This document shows, piece after piece, positions 29,589 to 38,400 of a stretch of 64,000 nucleotides of DNA. Every line of letters begins with the position of its first letter. Position 1 is the stretch's first letter. The notes under the pieces were generated by a model. The model was given only the letters and a program-made list of their open reading frames with translations. It did no database searches and had not been told where the DNA came from. The position numbers and the translations under genes were made by a program. The DNA is from Clostridia bacterium (lineage in GTDB: Bacteria > Bacillota > Clostridia > RUG12999), in the NCBI GenBank assembly GCA_022801925.1, contig JAAWTG010000006.1, positions 1 to 64,000 on the forward strand. Direction: 5' to 3'.

Positions 29589-29858
29589 GAGGAGAATCTA
29601 CCGCCACACCGCCGGAAACCTTGTTGGGTACCACGGGCAGAGGCGACCAACAAACTTTTTTTGATCATATCCCAAAGCATATAGAGCTTGCTTTTTTGTT
29701 TCACCTGAAGGGAATGCGTATCCTTTAAAAGGGACAAACCATCTTCTTTTTCCCTATTAATATAAAATATTTTTACTATTTTGACAAATTTCCCCTATAT
29801 TTTTGTGGGAACATATTTACAAGCAAGTCGGAATTTGGTACAATAGATATGTGTGTAC

Positions 29859-29907
29859 AAAAAAAACCCCTCAAAAAGAGACATTTTCACTCTCTTTTTA
29901 AGGGGAA
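29859..29907 (-). terminator. strong intrinsic terminator of the large ncRNA
   Basis: Fifteen-base stem on the minus strand, CCCCTTAAAAAGAGA with TCTCTTTTTGAGGGG (one mismatch), directly followed by eight T. There is no protein gene upstream of it for 900 bases, so it terminates the non-coding transcript. Confidence 0.85.
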
Positions 29908-30740
29908 CCATTATAGTTCCTGAAAGGTTGGAAATAATACCTATTGGTTCGTTTATCTTTTTCGCGACCCATAGTATAATAGATATAGGCGTATTTGCTA
30001 TGCCATGAAGCAAAAACATTTGCTTGCAAGGATGTTTTTGCGAAGCCGTCGATGATGCAGCTACGCAAAGCGCAGGTTTCGAGCGAAGCATTGAAACGAT
30101 TCGGCGACGCTTTTTGATTCATGAAATCTTTGGACACGTGCCGAAGATTTCATACCCTACAGCGTTCGGAGTGCTGTGTCATGCGGCGCGACACGCGAGT
30201 GAAGAACGGTGGCAGAGGGAATTCCCAAGGGGGGATGAATCGATGGCGTAAGCCGGAGAGAATCCCTTCTTGGAAAATAGTATGCCATAAACGCAAAACA
30301 GATTCGCCATCGTGCACGAGGGCGGTTCCACATCGTTGCCCGGCGGGAAATCTCCCATGCCAATCGTGCATCTTTGCTGATATATCCCCGTTGCAGCGGA
30401 ACTACCAATTCCGCTACAACAGGTCTCTCTTCCATCCCATATTCACAAGAAGAGAGTCCAAAACCTCATATGCGTTATCATTCTGTAGGGCACTGCACCC
30501 AGCCGCTCCCTACAACTATGTCTTGCACGACATTTATCCAGACATGTGTGCTTTTTTACCAAAAGCGCTTTCACCCCTATGCCCATGGGGTGGGTTAACT
30601 TCTTCTTAAAACAAGAAGCTTCGCCGCCGGCAGTCGCCATGCGTCTGCCATACCCTTTTGGCAAAATTCCCTTGGCATTTTTTCGTTCTCTGTCCAAGGG
30701 TGCATTTTGTTTGCCTGTTTCCAACGCCGTATAAGGCTTT

Positions 30741-30769
30741 TTGGCACATTTGCAGATATGAATTATATT
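30741..30769 (+). promoter_or_regulatory. promoter candidate for the two tandem-HTH genes
   Basis: TTGGCA and TATATT with a 17-base spacer on the plus strand. Transcription would start near 30776 and run through the ncRNA promoter into the first regulator gene, so the two promoters overlap face to face. Confidence 0.4.
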
Positions 30770-30782
30770 AGTTTACTATACC

Positions 30783-30811
30783 ATTATATATCAACCGTTT
30801 GTGTGTGTCAA
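30783..30811 (-). promoter_or_regulatory. consensus sigma-A promoter of the large ncRNA
   Basis: TTGACA and TATAAT, both exact consensus, with a 17-base spacer on the minus strand. It is the best promoter in the window and points away from the HTH genes into the region without genes. Confidence 0.9.
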
Positions 30812-30855
30812 GCAGAATTTCAAAATTTTTTCAATTTTTTAAGGAGATGGTAATC

Positions 30856-31299
30856 ATGGCAAGTTCATTTGCACTCAGGCTCCGCGAAGAACGTGAGAAA
30901 CAGCAATGGTCAAAGCGTTTTCTTGCTACGGCTATTGAAGTGAACGAAAATACCTATCACCACTATGAGGACGGAGATTGTTTTCCCAGTTTGCCGAAAC
31001 TGCTGGCGCTGGCAAATTGTTTGAATGTTTCTCTGGATTACTTATGCGGCCGCAGCCATATCCGTCAAATCTTTTCCTTGCCGCCGGAAGCAAATATTCA
31101 TGCGCTGCTGGCAGAAAATCTAAAACAATTACGTCAGCAAACGGGCTTAACCCAAAAAGAAATTGCCGAGGAACTTCATATGCACGAACATTCTTATCAG
31201 GCGTATGAAATCCAAACACGGTTTCCAACTTATCAAACCTTTTTAAAGCTAGCAAATTATTACCACGTACCATTGGACAGGCTCATCAAAATTCATTAA
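30856..31299 (+). CDS. XRE-family regulator with two HTH domains (147 aa)
   Basis: Two Cro/C1-type helix-turn-helix domains in one chain: residues about 6-62 (LRLREEREKQQWSKRFLATA, LNVSLDYLCGRS) and about 85-143 (LKQLRQQTGLTQKEIAEEL, YHVPLDRLIKIH), joined by a short linker. Each has the family end in which a V-[SP]-L-D motif follows the recognition helix. ATG 30856 follows AAGGAGATGGTAATC. The gene is divergent from the large ncRNA and 38 bases before a second protein of the same plan, so the pair arose by duplication. A DNA-binding role is clear; the target is not, though the divergent RNA promoter is an obvious candidate. Confidence 0.85.
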   Translation: MASSFALRLREEREKQQWSKRFLATAIEVNENTYHHYEDGDCFPSLPKLLALANCLNVSLDYLCGRSHIRQIFSLPPEANIHALLAENLKQLRQQTGLTQKEIAEELHMHEHSYQAYEIQTRFPTYQTFLKLANYYHVPLDRLIKIH

Positions 31300-31337
31300 T
31301 ACATATCCCAGTAATGACACAAAAGGAGGAAATATTT

Positions 31338-31799
31338 ATGGCAAACCTAACCACACGGCTGCGGGAACTGCGCAGAGAACAAGATATGACCCAAGAGGCG
31401 CTTGGCGCAGCTATCGGCATTGGCAAAAGCACTTATCAGAACTATGAACAGGGTATCAGCGGTGCGCCGCTTCACCGGCTGCTGGATTTATCGGAATATC
31501 TGGACGTTTCGTTAGACTATCTTTCCGGTCACAGCGACGAACGTATCCGCGTGAGCGGCAGACTCAACGTTGTGGCACTGGAGCCGTTCTCTCAGCGTCT
31601 GCGCAAAATCCGCAAGGAACACAAGATGACGCAAAAAGCGGTCGCGGAACAAATTGGTATCATCGGGCGCACCTATATCAAATATGAGCATGGCGAAATC
31701 GTACCGCCGATTGATAAGCTAATCAAACTTTCCGACCTGTTTGACATAACAATGGACGAACTGGCAGGACGCACAGATTTGGATAAACGGAAAATCTGA
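31338..31799 (+). CDS. XRE-family regulator with two HTH domains (153 aa)
   Basis: Two Cro/C1-type HTH domains, residues about 6-62 (LRELRREQDMTQEALGAAI, LDVSLDYLSGHS) and about 82-140 (LRKIRKEHKMTQKAVAEQI, FDITMDELAGRTD). ATG 31338 has AAAGGAGGA 7 bases upstream. It follows the similar 147-residue gene and ends in a terminator that is shared with the converging disrupted XRE gene. Tandem HTH in one small protein suggests binding to paired half sites without dimerising, or a fused dimer; that is inference. Confidence 0.85.
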   Translation: MANLTTRLRELRREQDMTQEALGAAIGIGKSTYQNYEQGISGAPLHRLLDLSEYLDVSLDYLSGHSDERIRVSGRLNVVALEPFSQRLRKIRKEHKMTQKAVAEQIGIIGRTYIKYEHGEIVPPIDKLIKLSDLFDITMDELAGRTDLDKRKI

Positions 31800-31818
31800 C
31801 GGATATAAAATATTGTTC

Positions 31819-31863
31819 GCCTAAGCAGATGGAACTTTTTCTATCTGCTTAGGCTTTTTTATT
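31819..31863. terminator. bidirectional terminator at the convergent HTH genes
   Basis: Stem GCCTAAGCAGAT/ATCTGCTTAGGC (31819-31830 and 31842-31853) followed by six T on the plus strand. Its palindrome also codes for the last residues and stop of the converging XRE pseudogene. Confidence 0.85.
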
Positions 31864-32411
31864 TGTTCTTTTTCGGGCGGAACATATGTCAAAATATCCT
31901 GCAATTCACAATTTAACACATAACAAATTTTAGACAGCAGCGTTAAATCTACTCTATCTAAGTCCTTACATTGATACCATCCCTTGACAAGAGTAAACAC
32001 GTCTGACCAAAATAAAAATGGCTGCTGACCGCGTTTTCGTCCTTGGCTTGCGAAGGGCAAGCCTGCGTCCTCAGCCTTGCCAGCCCCTCATTTTTACCCC
32101 TCTGTTTTCGGTCAGATCCTATGGAGTTTTTCCGGCGAAAATCATGTAAAGGATAAGGAAGACGAATGAGCAGGGCTAGTGCCCGCGAATGAGGATGACG
32201 CAATGATTTGCAGGATTTTCGCCGGAAAAACCGTATTTACCTTTGTCAAGTGATGGTAGTATCTATTAATTGTCGTATATTTAATACCGGTATGAACAGA
32301 TAACTGATTTCGCGTATATTGCTTTCTATCTAAAAATTCTTTTAATGTCAATTTGATGTAACCAAAATCCACCTCTTGTATTTCTTTGGGTTCTTTAAAG
32401 ATACTTCTCAC
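31821..32411 (-). pseudogene. XRE-family HTH gene disrupted by a MITE
   Basis: The N-terminal half (32257-32411, GTG start with GGGGGGA upstream) encodes a sequence with LKEFLDRKQYTRNQLSVHTG and ends in TTINRYY at the insertion. The C-terminal half (31821-31974) continues QCKDLDRVDLTLLSKICYVL and ends EKVPSA. Removing the 280-bp element and one copy of the TA target restores a 102-codon frame with a single ordinary HTH_3 domain. In the present state translation stops inside the element at 32142, so the protein loses the second half of its fold. It converges with the intact two-HTH genes. Confidence 0.88.
31977..32256. mobile_element. 280-bp MITE, copy 1 (IS630/Tc1-mariner type)
   Basis: Terminal inverted repeats CCATCCCTTGACAA and TTGTCAAGTGATGG, flanked by the dinucleotide TA on both sides (31975-31976 and 32257-32258), which is the target duplication of IS630/Tc1-mariner elements. 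It is exactly as long as copy 2 at 58308-58587 and differs from it at about 13 positions. There is no transposase frame; an internal palindrome GGGCTAGTGCCC and the pair GGCGAAAATC/GATTTTCGCC suggest strong folding. Inserted in the coding part of an XRE gene. Confidence 0.92.
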
Positions 32412-32642
32412 GGCTGTCCCCCCGTTCTATCACCATTTTATCATGTATTACCCCATTTCACAATTTCCCTGTTGGTGATTATCTGCTTGCCGAATCAACC
32501 ATATATATGGTTACCCCTATAGATAATGTATTATTTTAGAATATATATAGTATACCATATCTTTTGAAAAATTGCGTCCCACCGATAGGACATCCAATTA
32601 TTTTTTTTGCAAAAATATGCGTTTCTGTTGATTTTTTCAAAA

Positions 32643-32683
32643 TTTTCGGCTAATCTATAATTATCATATAGATTAGCCGAAAA
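32643..32683. other. perfect 17-bp hairpin in the gap before the DUF6067 gene
   Basis: TTTTCGGCTAATCTATA (32643-32659) pairs without mismatch to 32667-32683, loop of seven bases. It has no good T-run in either direction, so it is not an ordinary terminator. The surrounding gap (32412-32759) is AT-rich; the 75-codon frame at 32531-32758 on the minus strand crosses the hairpin and looks accidental. Confidence 0.6.
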
Positions 32684-32759
32684 TGGCGTTATATTAGCGT
32701 ATCTCACTGGAAAGCAACAGGCGAGTACCGTCGACTCGACCATTGGTTGGTTAGACAAC

Positions 32760-32804
32760 GAAAAGCCGGAGGTTCGATTTTATCCAATCGAACCTCCGGC
32801 TTGT
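32760..32804 (-). terminator. intrinsic terminator of the DUF6067 gene
   Basis: Seventeen-base perfect stem AAGCCGGAGGTTCGATT (32763-32779) with 32786-32802, loop TTATCC, 15 bases past the gene's stop; minus-strand tail TTTTCG. Confidence 0.8.
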
Positions 32805-32817
32805 TATATTTCTCTTT

Positions 32818-35325
32818 TTATTCCGCTATCAGCAAAATACCGCTTGCCGGTTTGATGGTATAGGTATCCGCCGGTTTGTGGGCGGCTTGCTTTTGATGTC
32901 CTGTCAAAAGCGGCGCGGTCACTTTTTTCACCTGAAACGGCAACGCACTGTAGTCCAGTTTCACGCGCACCGGTTCTTTCGCCCAGCTTGCCGCTGCAAT
33001 CAGCGCTTTTCCGTTCATTTGCCAGCAGGAAACCAAAATGCCGTCGTGCTCCGCTTTTACCGGACAATTGTTGTCCCACCAACCATAGAAATCCGCTGCC
33101 GGAACATCCAATTTATCATATAGTTTCCAAAGTTCCGGAATTGCTTCCGGCGTGCCGGTCCAGCCATAACGCGCCGTTTCGCCGAACACCAGCCCGCGGT
33201 AGAAATTACCGCCGCCTTGGAGCATTTCTCCCATGAGTCCAAACGGAATGCCGCTCATTTCCACCAGCCATTCCTCCGGCGGAGTGGTTTCATAGTCAAA
33301 TCCTTCGCCTATCCAAAGTTCATTGATATAGGGAAATAGTTCCATATAGAGCAGCAGCGAACTGGTTTGCCCTGCGCGCGCATCCTTATGGTCCCAGCTA
33401 TGCATATCCACCAGCGCACCCTCTTTTTTGTCCAGCACCCGCCGCACGCGTTTCATGGTCTCCCGTCCATATGCCGTGTCGTCAATATAAATGCCATCAA
33501 TATCCGTTTTTTCCACCAAATACCGCAGTCCTTCTATATAATAGTTGCACATACGTGAGGTTCCGCTCGTCAGCAGAGAGGCGTCCGCCTCGCCCTTATG
33601 CTTGCCATGTTTTATATCCTCCCGCCATGCAGCAATCACGTCTTTGCCAAATTCCGCTTCCACCTGTTCTTTTGCGTCTTTCTGCCACAGCGTGGCGCCT
33701 TCTTTTCCGCCCGACGCCGCGAATATTTCACTTCCCAGCGATTGCAGTACCGGCAATTCCTTCATTTTTGTCGACAACTCCCGCACGGTGTTATAAATCT
33801 TACATTTTCCGCCCAGTTTATGCACTTCTGCCGCAAAATTTTTCAGCGCTTCCGTCTCATAGAACGGATAGTTAATATAGGGGTTGAGGTCTGTTCCGTG
33901 ATGGATATTCAGCACGTTTGCCCCTGTTTTTTTCATTTCCTCCAGCCAAATCTGCGGCTCCTCGCAGCCATGCGTCTGATAGTACCGCGACGCAAAATGC
34001 GTTTTGGTGTCAATCGGTTTCAGCGGTGTCACCAGCATGGAAAAACAAAAATGCACCGTCTCGCCCTGCCGGAAAGTGCGTTCTCCGCTATAGATGCGCG
34101 CATGGCGGTCTGCACCAATATAAATGCCGCCCCGTCCGCCGTTATACCAGCCATCCGGCAAACGCAGCGGCTGGTAGTGATAATAAATATTCACATGCGG
34201 ACGCACATAAGTTTCGTCCATGAACTGGAACCGTGCGCCGCAACTCGGATACCCTATCCAAAAGCTGTCCTGGTGAACCTTTTCGCCCCACCGGAAATTG
34301 ATTTCCTGCGGCATTTTCCCGCCGCGTTTTCCCAGCCCCATAAAATAAGCGTCCTGCCCCAGCGCGAAGGGAATTTCCAGGGCAATATCTGTTACCCGCG
34401 TTTTTTTCAGCGCCGTAAATGCCGCGTCAAAATAGCAATATCCGTCAAATTCCACCCGCCCATTCACTTCCACGCGGAAATCATTCATTCCGTTTTTGCC
34501 CGTAAACCCGTAGGTTTCTTCTGACGCGCTGTCGGTATAGGCAACCGGGAATATGCGCTCTGCGCCGTCACACGTCTTCACTGAAAAAGACATTGCATTT
34601 TCCAGCAGTTCCCGCCGGCTGTCCGTATCTATTTGAATTCTGCTGTTGAACTCCGTATATACACGTTCCGGCAGTCCATATTCGTTCACCGTCACGCCGC
34701 GTCCCAGCACCCGCGCCGTCTTTCCGTCCACTTGCACCGGCGTATAGGGCGCTGTCACGCCGCCGTCCTGTGCTGTCTTGGAGTTGAACCAATGCAGTCG
34801 CGAAAATGTCTCCGGATGGTCTTGTGCCTCGGTTTTTGCGGCGGCAGTATCTACGCTGATTTGTATTTTTTTGTTGCAAACCGTTTCTCCATCCAGCAAC
34901 AACTGCACTGTCCCGCTATAATTTCCGCCCTTTGCATCTGCCGGCACATCAACGTAGCACCAAATTACGGTTTTTCCGCAAACCGGTATGGTTTCATGAT
35001 GTTCTTTGCCATAAATATCCGTTTTATCCTGCGGCAACGCTGCACATCTGTCCTTACCGATTATCCCATTTTTCCCTTTTAAATCGGAAAACGCCACCGA
35101 TAAACCGCCCGATTCCCCTGCTTTGCATTTCACAAAAAGCTGGAACGGATAAATTTCTCCGCGTTTGGCGTGTTCCAATTTTTCCGACGCTGTAATTTTC
35201 ACAGTTTGCGTCTCGTTGCCCCCAATGGGATGTTCTCTTGCTATCAAAAATACCTGCACATTTTTCACCCTTTCCCCGCTGAACTGCATATACGCGCAGT
35301 TTTTATGTTTCTTACCAAAAAACAT
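32818..35325 (-). CDS. GH123/DUF6067-like glycoside hydrolase, intracellular
   Basis: 835 residues, no signal peptide. The N-terminal half is beta-rich; a TIM-barrel-like half begins near residue 450. Blocks TDIDGIYIDDTAYGRETM (about 620), ELWIGEGFDYETTPPEEW (about 680) and EMSGIPFGLMGEM are what I remember as hallmarks of the DUF6067 proteins grouped with GH123, a family known for beta-N-acetylgalactosaminidase activity. An acidic pair in GIYIDDTAYG would be the catalytic centre. It has its own promoter (35346-35374) and terminator and stands downstream of the SLH-lyase locus, so it may trim imported oligosaccharides containing amino sugar. The start lacks a strong ribosome binding site (GGAT 12 bases upstream). 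The family call is less sure than those of the lyases. Confidence 0.7.
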   Translation of the reverse strand: MFFGKKHKNCAYMQFSGERVKNVQVFLIAREHPIGGNETQTVKITASEKLEHAKRGEIYPFQLFVKCKAGESGGLSVAFSDLKGKNGIIGKDRCAALPQDKTDIYGKEHHETIPVCGKTVIWCYVDVPADAKGGNYSGTVQLLLDGETVCNKKIQISVDTAAAKTEAQDHPETFSRLHWFNSKTAQDGGVTAPYTPVQVDGKTARVLGRGVTVNEYGLPERVYTEFNSRIQIDTDSRRELLENAMSFSVKTCDGAERIFPVAYTDSASEETYGFTGKNGMNDFRVEVNGRVEFDGYCYFDAAFTALKKTRVTDIALEIPFALGQDAYFMGLGKRGGKMPQEINFRWGEKVHQDSFWIGYPSCGARFQFMDETYVRPHVNIYYHYQPLRLPDGWYNGGRGGIYIGADRHARIYSGERTFRQGETVHFCFSMLVTPLKPIDTKTHFASRYYQTHGCEEPQIWLEEMKKTGANVLNIHHGTDLNPYINYPFYETEALKNFAAEVHKLGGKCKIYNTVRELSTKMKELPVLQSLGSEIFAASGGKEGATLWQKDAKEQVEAEFGKDVIAAWREDIKHGKHKGEADASLLTSGTSRMCNYYIEGLRYLVEKTDIDGIYIDDTAYGRETMKRVRRVLDKKEGALVDMHSWDHKDARAGQTSSLLLYMELFPYINELWIGEGFDYETTPPEEWLVEMSGIPFGLMGEMLQGGGNFYRGLVFGETARYGWTGTPEAIPELWKLYDKLDVPAADFYGWWDNNCPVKAEHDGILVSCWQMNGKALIAAASWAKEPVRVKLDYSALPFQVKKVTAPLLTGHQKQAAHKPADTYTIKPASGILLIAE

Positions 35326-35345
35326 TGTTATTTTTTTATCCTTTT

Positions 35346-35374
35346 ATAATATCATATTATTGCTGAATTGAAAA
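35346..35374 (-). promoter_or_regulatory. promoter candidate of the DUF6067 gene
   Basis: TTTTCA and TATTAT with a 17-base spacer on the minus strand, about 20 bases before the start codon. The leader is very short. Confidence 0.45.
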
Positions 35375-35384
35375 GAGAATTCAA

Positions 35385-35418
35385 CAAAAAAACTGCCCAA
35401 AATTTGAGCAGTTTTTTT
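35385..35418 (-). terminator. intrinsic terminator after the SLH-anchored lyase
   Basis: Stem AAAAAAACTGC/GCAGTTTTTTT with loop TCAAATTTTGG, eight bases past the lyase stop, ending the three-gene surface operon. Confidence 0.8.
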
Positions 35419-35425
35419 ATTATTT

Positions 35426-38400
35426 TCAGCGATTCATTTGTTTCAGCAACCTATAAATCACAACAAAGGATTCTTCACGTTTCGCATAGGCTTGCGGTGC
35501 GAATGTACCGTCGGGATATCCGCTTAACAGTCCCAGTTTCGCGGCGTATTCCACCTCTTCTTTTGCCCAGCCGGAAACCGCGTTGCCATCTGCAAACCGC
35601 GGCGTTTGCGCTTCTTCCGGCGGTGTAATTTCCGCCAATTTTGCTGCGTTGTCTAAAATGACTGCCATTTCTTCCCGGGTAATATTTGCGTTTGGATTTG
35701 CATTTCCGTCCGTATCGCCTTGTATGAGTCCCTGTTGTTTGGCTGTCTCCAAAACATTTGCATACCAATCGCCTGCTGTCACGTCATGGAATCCGCCTTG
35801 ATAAGCGCTCTCCGGCAGATTCAATGCACGAACCACCATGGCGACAAACTCGCTGCGTGTGACATCGGTTTGCAACTGCAACGATTCTCCGGAGCCTTTC
35901 ACGATTCCGGTATCATAAAGGGACGTAATTTCCTGTTCACCCCAATGCCCGCTGACCTCCGCTTTCATAGTTTCCGTCATGGAACCGTGCGTCCCTCCCG
36001 GTCCCGGCGTATCTGTCGGCGTTGGCTGGATTTCCGGTCCCGGCGTACCCGTCGGCGTGGGCGTAGCGACCGGTACGCTGATACCGCCTCCACCACCTCC
36101 GCCGCCTGTTCCATGGGAACTGTTACCCGGCGTCGGACGCGGCGTAATAATAGGCGTAGGGATGACAATCGGCGGTTTGACAATATCGGAAGGTTCTGCG
36201 CCGAAATAGACATAATCGCCGTCCTGTTTCGCCGCCATATTTTTCTGATTCATGCTTACGTTCGTAATGGTATTCCCATTACTATATACAATTAAGTCTG
36301 ATGCGCCTGCACTTTCTTCCGTAAGCGTGGAGGCGTTCAGAATCAGATTGCCAACGCTCCAATCAATGGAAATTTCCTGCTGCGCCGCCGAAGCGTTTAA
36401 CAATGTAACACCGTTTTTATCGTCCTCAATGGTTTTCACATCCTGCGCAATGATAGACAGCGCCGCGCCGTCATCTGCGGTTTCCACCAGCAGCAAACCG
36501 GCGTCGGTTGTGAAGTTGCCAACAGTATAGGTTCCTTTTTTCGCCGTGTTGTGTAGCTGGAAATATTGGTAAGTCGTGGTTGCTCCCGTTGATTCCTCCT
36601 GCATGGTGAATTCATAGGCAGAGGCGTCCTCGCGGGTCAACCCTTCCACTTCCACTTCCTGCACGCTGACGTCAAAACGCTGTCCGACATTTTCCGGCAG
36701 AAGAATCGTATTGAAAACGGCTGTTCCGCTGGTTTGCATGGTATAATCCGCATATTTGGCATTGGAGAAGCTGTTCTGCCCTTCCGAATAGTATCCGTCT
36801 TTAATCGCCGCTGCGTTAAACCGCTCCGGCGCAACCGGTACGACCTGAATGTTCACGTCGTTAAATCCTGTCCGGATTGTTTTTGTCGTGCTGTCCAGAC
36901 TGATGTTAGCCTCCGGCAGGAAATGCCAGTTTTGTACATAGGAATAGGAGCCTGCACTTTTCGGCGTCAGATAGTCGTTCACCAGCCAGAAACCAGGTTT
37001 GACAAACAAAATGCTTCTGCTGTAGTTTGCACGCGGTTCATTAGGTGTTGTTCCCAACATAAAATCATAGGAATTGTTAGTCTCCCACCGTGGAATGCTG
37101 CCGGAATTTTTTCCGATTGACTGCTGATAATTGAGATCGGTGCCCGAAGCATATACACTAACCAGATTATGCCCTCTTGTGGAAATCAGAAAATCCCTTC
37201 TGGGGTCTTTACTGTATGAACCATAGAGCGGGTCAACCAGCAAATATTGTCCATATGCCTTCACAACAAGGTTCAAATCATCCGGATGCGCATGGCTTCC
37301 CATACCGCCGTCCACACTGGTATAGAGATAATTTGCATTGGCGTCCCAGCCGGTGCGCATAGCAATTTTACGCCCAACCGGAAACAGAATGGAAGTGAAG
37401 TCCGGCGCATATCCTTCCGCGCCGTCCGAACCGGCAAACAACAAATGCGGGTCGTTATACCATTTGCCGACTGCCAGCAATCTGGATTTATAGTTTCCGC
37501 GATGACTGTAGCCGTCGCCTTCCTGGTGGTCGCTGTAGCCGGGCATGCTGGAATACATCATGTATTGCGCCAGTCCATGAATCGCTTTAATGGTTTGGTC
37601 TGTGAACGGATATTCCGTTTCTCCCATCATGTCTGCCACTTTCTTTGCGTCCACTGTGGAAGCCAGCGCGTAGTCCGTGTAGCCGAGCGCCAATTCTTTA
37701 CAGCTTGTATCCGATAACATAATACCGCCGCAAATGGTATCATAGCGCGATTTCACACGGGAAATCCAAGCGCCTGAATCTTTGAATTCCGGAAAATTCA
37801 TCGCCACGGTATAGAGCCCGAGCGTTTCCGAGGAACCCCAGTTATTAGATGATGTGAAACCCTTTGAATCGTTCGCTTCATCCCACATATATTTCATGAA
37901 ATAGGTGAACGTTTCCGCCGTCATATATTCACTGTTCAAAAGCTGCATAAACAGTCCCGGCAGACACTGCGTCCGCAGCGCCACGTCCAGCGTTTTCAAA
38001 TACGCTTTATTCGGTGTATTTGTTTTGGGAATTTTGTAGGGATTTCTAATATCCGACATTTTTTTCATAGATACCGTTATAAAATCCATAAGTTGCCGGA
38101 TGGCAGTATAAGCATAGGACTCATCTCCCGTTGCATTATAGAGTTTCACCAATTTGTCAAACCATGTATTGAAACGCAGCAGTTCCTCCTGATACCGGTA
38201 TCCCGCGCCGCTCGGCTGATCCCAGCCCCAACTGAGGTCTTGGTCGTAGGAAAAAATCAACTGCGCCAACGCGTTGGAATAGGTCAGATTATTTTCGCTC
38301 CACGAGGTATCACCGTTATGAATCACAACCACTTTTTTGGGTTTCACGTCGGCTGTTCCTGCGTCAATCGTTTGCTGTAAGGTTTTGCTGCCCTCCGGCG

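Larger units (their letters stand above)
29859..30776 (-). ncRNA. large structured non-coding RNA candidate (about 0.9 kb)
   Basis: Between a perfect sigma-A promoter (30783-30811) and a strong terminator (29859-29907) lies about 900 bases without a credible reading frame. It is dense in perfect hairpins on the minus strand: ATGAAATCTT/AAGATTTCAT (30121-30153), GCAAAAACAT/ATGTTTTTGC (30010-30041), a 12-base stem around 30388-30420 (GTTGTAGCGGAA with one mismatch), CCCTTGG/CCAAGGG (30668-30699), TGTAGGG/CCCTACA (30484-30515), CTCTCTTC/GAAGAGAG and GCACGA/TCGTGC closing a longer helix. Composition is much richer in GC than the flanking spacers. Size suggests the class of ornate large RNAs (OLE, GOLLD, ROOL), but I could not match it to one. 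It lacks the signatures of RNase P RNA, tmRNA and 6S RNA. Confidence 0.72.

Noticed and set aside
30443-30724. 93-codon minus-strand frame inside the ncRNA
   Set aside because: TTG start without a ribosome binding site, crosses several perfect hairpins, competes with other frames of similar length and resembles no family I know.
29859-30776. RNase P RNA, tmRNA or 6S RNA
   Set aside because: The conserved GAGGAAAGTCC of RNase P RNA and the tmRNA acceptor/tag features were not found on either strand; the length is also wrong for 6S RNA.
32531-32758. 75-codon minus-strand frame before the DUF6067 gene
   Set aside because: No ribosome site, no domain, and it contains the perfect 17-bp hairpin; composition is that of spacer.
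33598-34524. 308-codon plus-strand frame opposite the DUF6067 gene
   Set aside because: Antisense shadow of a long gene with biased codon use.
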